Origin: Frateuria edaphi
Lineage (GTDB): Bacteria > Pseudomonadota > Gammaproteobacteria > Xanthomonadales > Rhodanobacteraceae
Length of the DNA stretch: 64,000 nucleotides
Assembly: GCF_021117405.1 (NCBI RefSeq)
Contig: NZ_CP088251.1
Coordinates: 186,001-250,000 of the forward strand
Direction of reading: 5' to 3'
The notes under the pieces were generated by a model. That model made no database searches and had not been told where the DNA came from. It saw only the letters and a program-made list of their open reading frames with translations. Within the stretch, counting starts at the first letter, position 1. The number at the start of each line of letters is the position of its first letter. Below are positions 61,276 to 64,000 of this stretch, piece by piece. Position numbers and translations under genes: made by a program.

Positions 61276-61965
61276 ATGGGCCGCAGCATCGCCATCGTCG
61301 AGGACGAACCGCTCATCCGCGCCAACTACGTCGAGGCGCTCACCCGTTTCGGCTACGACACGCGCGGCTATGGTTCGCGTCAGGAGGCGTCCACCGCCTT
61401 CGGCATGAAGTTGCCGGAGCTGGTGATCATCGACATCGGGCTGGGCGACGAGCCCGAAGGCGGTTTCGACCTGTGCCGCGAGCTGCGCGCGAAATCGGCC
61501 ACGCTGCCGATCATCTTCCTGACCGCGCGCGACTCGGATTTCGACGTGATCTCCGGCCTGCGCCTGGGTGCCGACGATTACCTGTCCAAGGACACCAGCC
61601 TGCACCAGCTGGCGGCGCGCATCGCGGCGCTGTTCCGGCGCATCGAATCGCTGAAGGCGCCCGCGTCCAGTGAAACGGTGATCGCGCACGGCCCGCTCAA
61701 GCTCGAGTCCGAGCGCATGCGCATCACCTGGAACGATGCGGAGATCCCGCTGACCGTCACCGAGTTCTGGATGGTGCACACGCTGGTGCGCTTCCCCGGC
61801 CACGTGAAGAACCGTGACCAGCTGATGCGCGAGGCCGAGCTGGTGGTGGACGATGCCACCATCACCTCCCACATCAAGCGCATCCGCAAGAAGTTCGTGG
61901 CGGTGGCGCCCGACTTCGACGCGATCGAGACCGTGCACGGTGTCGGCTACCGGTGGAAGCCGTGA
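61276..61965 (+). CDS. Response regulator, dedicated-sortase-system (PdsR) type
   Basis: A 229-residue OmpR-like two-component regulator. Receiver: acidic pocket EDE (9-11), phospho-acceptor Asp53 in LVIIDIGLG, and Lys in DYLSKDTS. Output: winged helix from about 135 (VTEFWMVHTLVRFPGHVKNR, then SHIKRIRKKF and VHGVGYRWKP). The blocks GGFDLCRELRAKSATLPIIF and TEFWMVHTL agree with the TIGR03787-type regulator that accompanies a variant proteobacterial sortase. No sortase is visible before the window ends. Its TGA overlaps the GTG of the next gene. Confidence 0.85.
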   Translation: MGRSIAIVEDEPLIRANYVEALTRFGYDTRGYGSRQEASTAFGMKLPELVIIDIGLGDEPEGGFDLCRELRAKSATLPIIFLTARDSDFDVISGLRLGADDYLSKDTSLHQLAARIAALFRRIESLKAPASSETVIAHGPLKLESERMRITWNDAEIPLTVTEFWMVHTLVRFPGHVKNRDQLMREAELVVDDATITSHIKRIRKKFVAVAPDFDAIETVHGVGYRWKP

Positions 61966-62519
61966 GGCGGCTGCTCGGCCTCCTGCTGCTGGTCCTCGCC
62001 GGCGCCGCCGCTGCCGCCGACGCACCGAACGAGGCGATCGCGACGGGCAAGCGCGACGGCGACATCCCCGGTTGGACCGTGGCCGCGCCCACGCCCGCGG
62101 GCTGGACCGCCGATTGCTGCACCTACGCGCGCGCCATCGGCGTCGACGAGGTGATCTACCGCGGCGAGTGGACCGGCGAGCCCTATGGCGTGATGGTGCT
62201 CAACGTGTGGCCGCGCAAGCTGGCAACCCTGGGCGCAGAACTTGATGCCGACCGCAAGCATTACCTGCAGCGCGACCCGGCTGCGAAGGTCGATCGCTTT
62301 ACCGTGCGCCATCGCGGCATGCCGTGCGAGGCGCTGGTGTTCCAGGGCAGCGACCAGGTCGATGATGCCGTGGTGTTCTGCGATCCGGGCAAGGCGTCGG
62401 GCGTCCGCCTGAGCTGGTCGATGAGTTTCAAGGATGCCGATCCGCAGCGTGCCGCGTCGCTCGATGCGTTCATGCGCGTGGTCGTCGGCACGCGCTACCG
62501 AACCGGGGTGTCGCGCTAG
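61962..62519 (+). CDS. Exported hypothetical protein between regulator and sensor kinase
   Basis: A 185-residue exported protein with a signal peptide (1-20, AAAAAD). The mature part has four cysteines (ADCCTYAR, MPCEALVF, VVFCDPGK), a Trp-rich start (IPGWTVAAPTPAGWTADCC) and a C-terminal helix ending DAFMRVVVGTRY. No family was recognised. GTG 61962 overlaps the regulator's TGA as GTGA; a GTG three codons upstream is the alternative. Sitting between a response regulator and its kinase, it could be a periplasmic accessory of the sensor. Confidence 0.65.
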   Translation: MRRLLGLLLLVLAGAAAAADAPNEAIATGKRDGDIPGWTVAAPTPAGWTADCCTYARAIGVDEVIYRGEWTGEPYGVMVLNVWPRKLATLGAELDADRKHYLQRDPAAKVDRFTVRHRGMPCEALVFQGSDQVDDAVVFCDPGKASGVRLSWSMSFKDADPQRAASLDAFMRVVVGTRYRTGVSR

Positions 62520-62546
62520 CCCGTGACATCGGTCTAGGCTCGCCCG

Positions 62547-64000
62547 ATGAACCTGCGCCGCAAGCTGCTGCTGGTCGCCCTGTGCACGCTGGCCCTGCCG
62601 GTGGCCGGGTGGCTGTACGTGCGGCAGATGGAAACCCTGCTGCGCGAAGGCCAGGCGCAGGCGCTTGCCGCCTCCGCGCGGGCGGTGGCGCGCAGCCTGG
62701 TGGCGACCGGCGCCACGCTGCCGCGCGAGGCGCAGGGCTGGTACGTCGAGCAGGTCACTACGCCGATCACGATCGACGGCTACGGCGACGACTGGGCGCC
62801 GCTGACGCCATGGAGCCAGCCGCTGGGTCCGCGCGGCAGCGTGCTGCTGGCCGAGGATGCGGACGGGCTCTACCTCTACGTGCAGCAGCGCGGCACCCGG
62901 CGCGTGCGTGCCGACGCGGACGACCCCGGCGCGCTGCATGCCGATCACCTGGTCCTCGAACTCGATCGCGGCGACACGCGCCTGCGCTATCTGCTGGCCA
63001 GCGCCGCGCCCGGTACGTTCACTGCGCGCCTGCTCGACCCGCCGGTCGCCGACTGGCCCGACCGCCTGGTTGGGCAGTGGCAGGAGGATGGCGGCGGCTG
63101 GCGCCTCGAAGTGCGGCTGCCTCGCCCGCTGATCGTGGACCGGCTCGGCCTGGGCTTGTACGAGGCCTCGGCCGGCGGCGACCCGCTGGCGGTCGAGGCG
63201 CGCCCGCTGTGGCACTACTCGCCGACGCTGGCGGAGGAACTCTCGCGCCTGGCGCCGGAGGACACCCGCGCCCGCGTGCTGGCGCCGACCGGCTGGCTGC
63301 TGGCGCAAAGCGGTCGCCTGCAGGCCGCCGGCCCTCAGCCGGGATGGTTCGCCGCACTGGTCTACCGTGCGCTGCTGGCCAATCCAGTCGAGGACGCCGC
63401 ACCCTGGGCGCAGGACGCGCCGCGCCTGGAGCTGCCGGAAATCGTCCGCGCCCGCGACGGTGAACCGGCGATCGCCTGGCGCGATGGCGAAACCCGCGCC
63501 AGCGTGGTGCTTGCCGCCGCGGTGCCGATCGGCGCGCCGGGCCACGTGCGCGGCGTGCTGCTGCTCGAACAAGCCAGCACCACCGTGCCGCTGCTGGCCA
63601 ACCGCGCGCTGCTCACGCTGCTGCTGACCAGCTTCGGTGTGATGCTGGTGGCCGGCGGCATCCTGCTGTGGTTCGCCACGCGGCTGAGCCTGCGGCTGGG
63701 ACGCCTGCGCGATGCGGCCGAGCGTGCGCAGCTGGCGGATGGACGTCTGGACGGCCTTTTCGCCCAGGGCCGCTTCCCGCTCACCGCCGCACCGGACGAG
63801 ATCGGCGACCTCGCGCGCAGCTTCGAGCGGCTGTTCGAGGCGGTCGGCGGCTACACCGACTACCTGCGGACGCTTGCCTCCAAGCTCTCGCACGAGCTCA
63901 ACACGCCGCTGGCCATCGTGAAGAGTTCGCTGGACAACCTGGAGCACGCGCTGGAGGCCCACGCCGCGCTGCCGCCGGAAGCGAAGCCCTACCTTGCGCG
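62547..64000 (+). CDS. Sensor histidine kinase, dedicated-sortase-system (PdsS) type (right-truncated by window)
   Basis: 484 codons are visible; the ATPase domain lies beyond the window. Order: transmembrane helix near 7-27, a large periplasmic region (about 30-345) whose first part reads TPITIDGYGDDWAPL and LLAEDADGLYLYVQQRG like a CBM9-type carbohydrate-binding domain, a second helix near 352-375 (LLTLLLTSFGVMLVAGGILL), HAMP (about 376-430), and a HisKA dimerisation region with His449 in LASKLSHELNTPLAIVKSSL. This matches the long TIGR03785-type kinase. TAGGCT lies 6 bases before the ATG, suggesting a leaderless start. Confidence 0.85.
   Translation, partial: MNLRRKLLLVALCTLALPVAGWLYVRQMETLLREGQAQALAASARAVARSLVATGATLPREAQGWYVEQVTTPITIDGYGDDWAPLTPWSQPLGPRGSVLLAEDADGLYLYVQQRGTRRVRADADDPGALHADHLVLELDRGDTRLRYLLASAAPGTFTARLLDPPVADWPDRLVGQWQEDGGGWRLEVRLPRPLIVDRLGLGLYEASAGGDPLAVEARPLWHYSPTLAEELSRLAPEDTRARVLAPTGWLLAQSGRLQAAGPQPGWFAALVYRALLANPVEDAAPWAQDAPRLELPEIVRARDGEPAIAWRDGETRASVVLAAAVPIGAPGHVRGVLLLEQASTTVPLLANRALLTLLLTSFGVMLVAGGILLWFATRLSLRLGRLRDAAERAQLADGRLDGLFAQGRFPLTAAPDEIGDLARSFERLFEAVGGYTDYLRTLASKLSHELNTPLAIVKSSLDNLEHALEAHAALPPEAKPYLA

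Noticed and set aside
61105-62025. Upstream minus-strand extension of the 38-residue gene to a 345-residue protein
   Set aside because: It is antisense to the response regulator and rich in Arg/Gly/Val; the ribosome site supports the short form only.
1-64000. tRNA, rRNA, CRISPR, insertion sequence or prophage signatures
   Set aside because: No tRNA T-loop/acceptor arrangement, no regularly spaced direct repeats, no transposase, integrase or phage gene seen by eye; a tRNAscan or repeat search could still find something missed.

Overview
The window is dense, high-GC gammaproteobacterial chromosome. The protein families point to the Xanthomonadales, most likely Rhodanobacteraceae (Dyella, Rhodanobacter, Luteibacter, Frateuria types). 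The evidence is a DUF3247 Sm-fold protein, a DUF6491 lipoprotein, a lipoyl-E3 fusion lpdA, Caulobacter-type TonB receptors with glycoside hydrolases, and several dispersed palindromic repeats. I see no rRNA or tRNA gene, CRISPR array, insertion sequence or prophage. This is core plus metabolic-accessory sequence.

Layout. 1-2.4 kb: the 3' two thirds of aceE, then a gene-free mosaic of repeats. 2.4-11.5 kb: MFS transporters, a secreted esterase, an amidinotransferase-fold hydrolase, DUF3247 and a TAT-like berberine-bridge flavoenzyme. 11.7-22.7 kb: a LytTR regulator and a long run of small envelope, stress and unknown genes (lipoproteins, ferritin-like, UspA, BrkB/YihY, TonB-like, two DUF2884 paralogues, DUF2383, DUF924, MscS). 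22.8-27.3 kb: an ABC permease fused to an M1 aminopeptidase, plus its ATPase. 27.5-31.1 kb: aceF-lpdA, completing the pyruvate dehydrogenase complex whose E1 gene lies 25 kb to the left. 31.2-40.9 kb: dinB, a Pcm-erythromycin-esterase fusion, LysE, an LPG-synthase-like membrane protein, an APC permease and a GH50-like hydrolase.

The most coherent functional block is 40.9-55.9 kb. A seven-gene minus-strand operon, nearly every junction of which is an ATGA/GTGA overlap, encodes DgoR, DgoK, DgoA, DgoD, a sugar dehydrogenase (SDR), an SMP-30 lactonase and a sugar-porter MFS. These are the parts of an oxidative De Ley-Doudoroff galactose route. Divergent from it lies a secreted carbohydrate cluster: mutarotase, GH5-like, TonB receptor, GH93-like and GH43. 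A palindromic FCD/GntR-type operator sits on the predicted dgo start site, and a related sequence precedes the mutarotase, which suggests one regulon for galactose/arabinose-rich plant polysaccharide.

55.9-64 kb: Mpo1-like, purC, a cytochrome c overlapping a DjlA-like co-chaperone, rpe, a Sel1-like protein, a two-gene operon of tiny proteins (38 and 37 aa) with its own terminator, and the start of a two-component system. That system resembles the proteobacterial dedicated-sortase type; its histidine kinase is cut by the right edge of the window.
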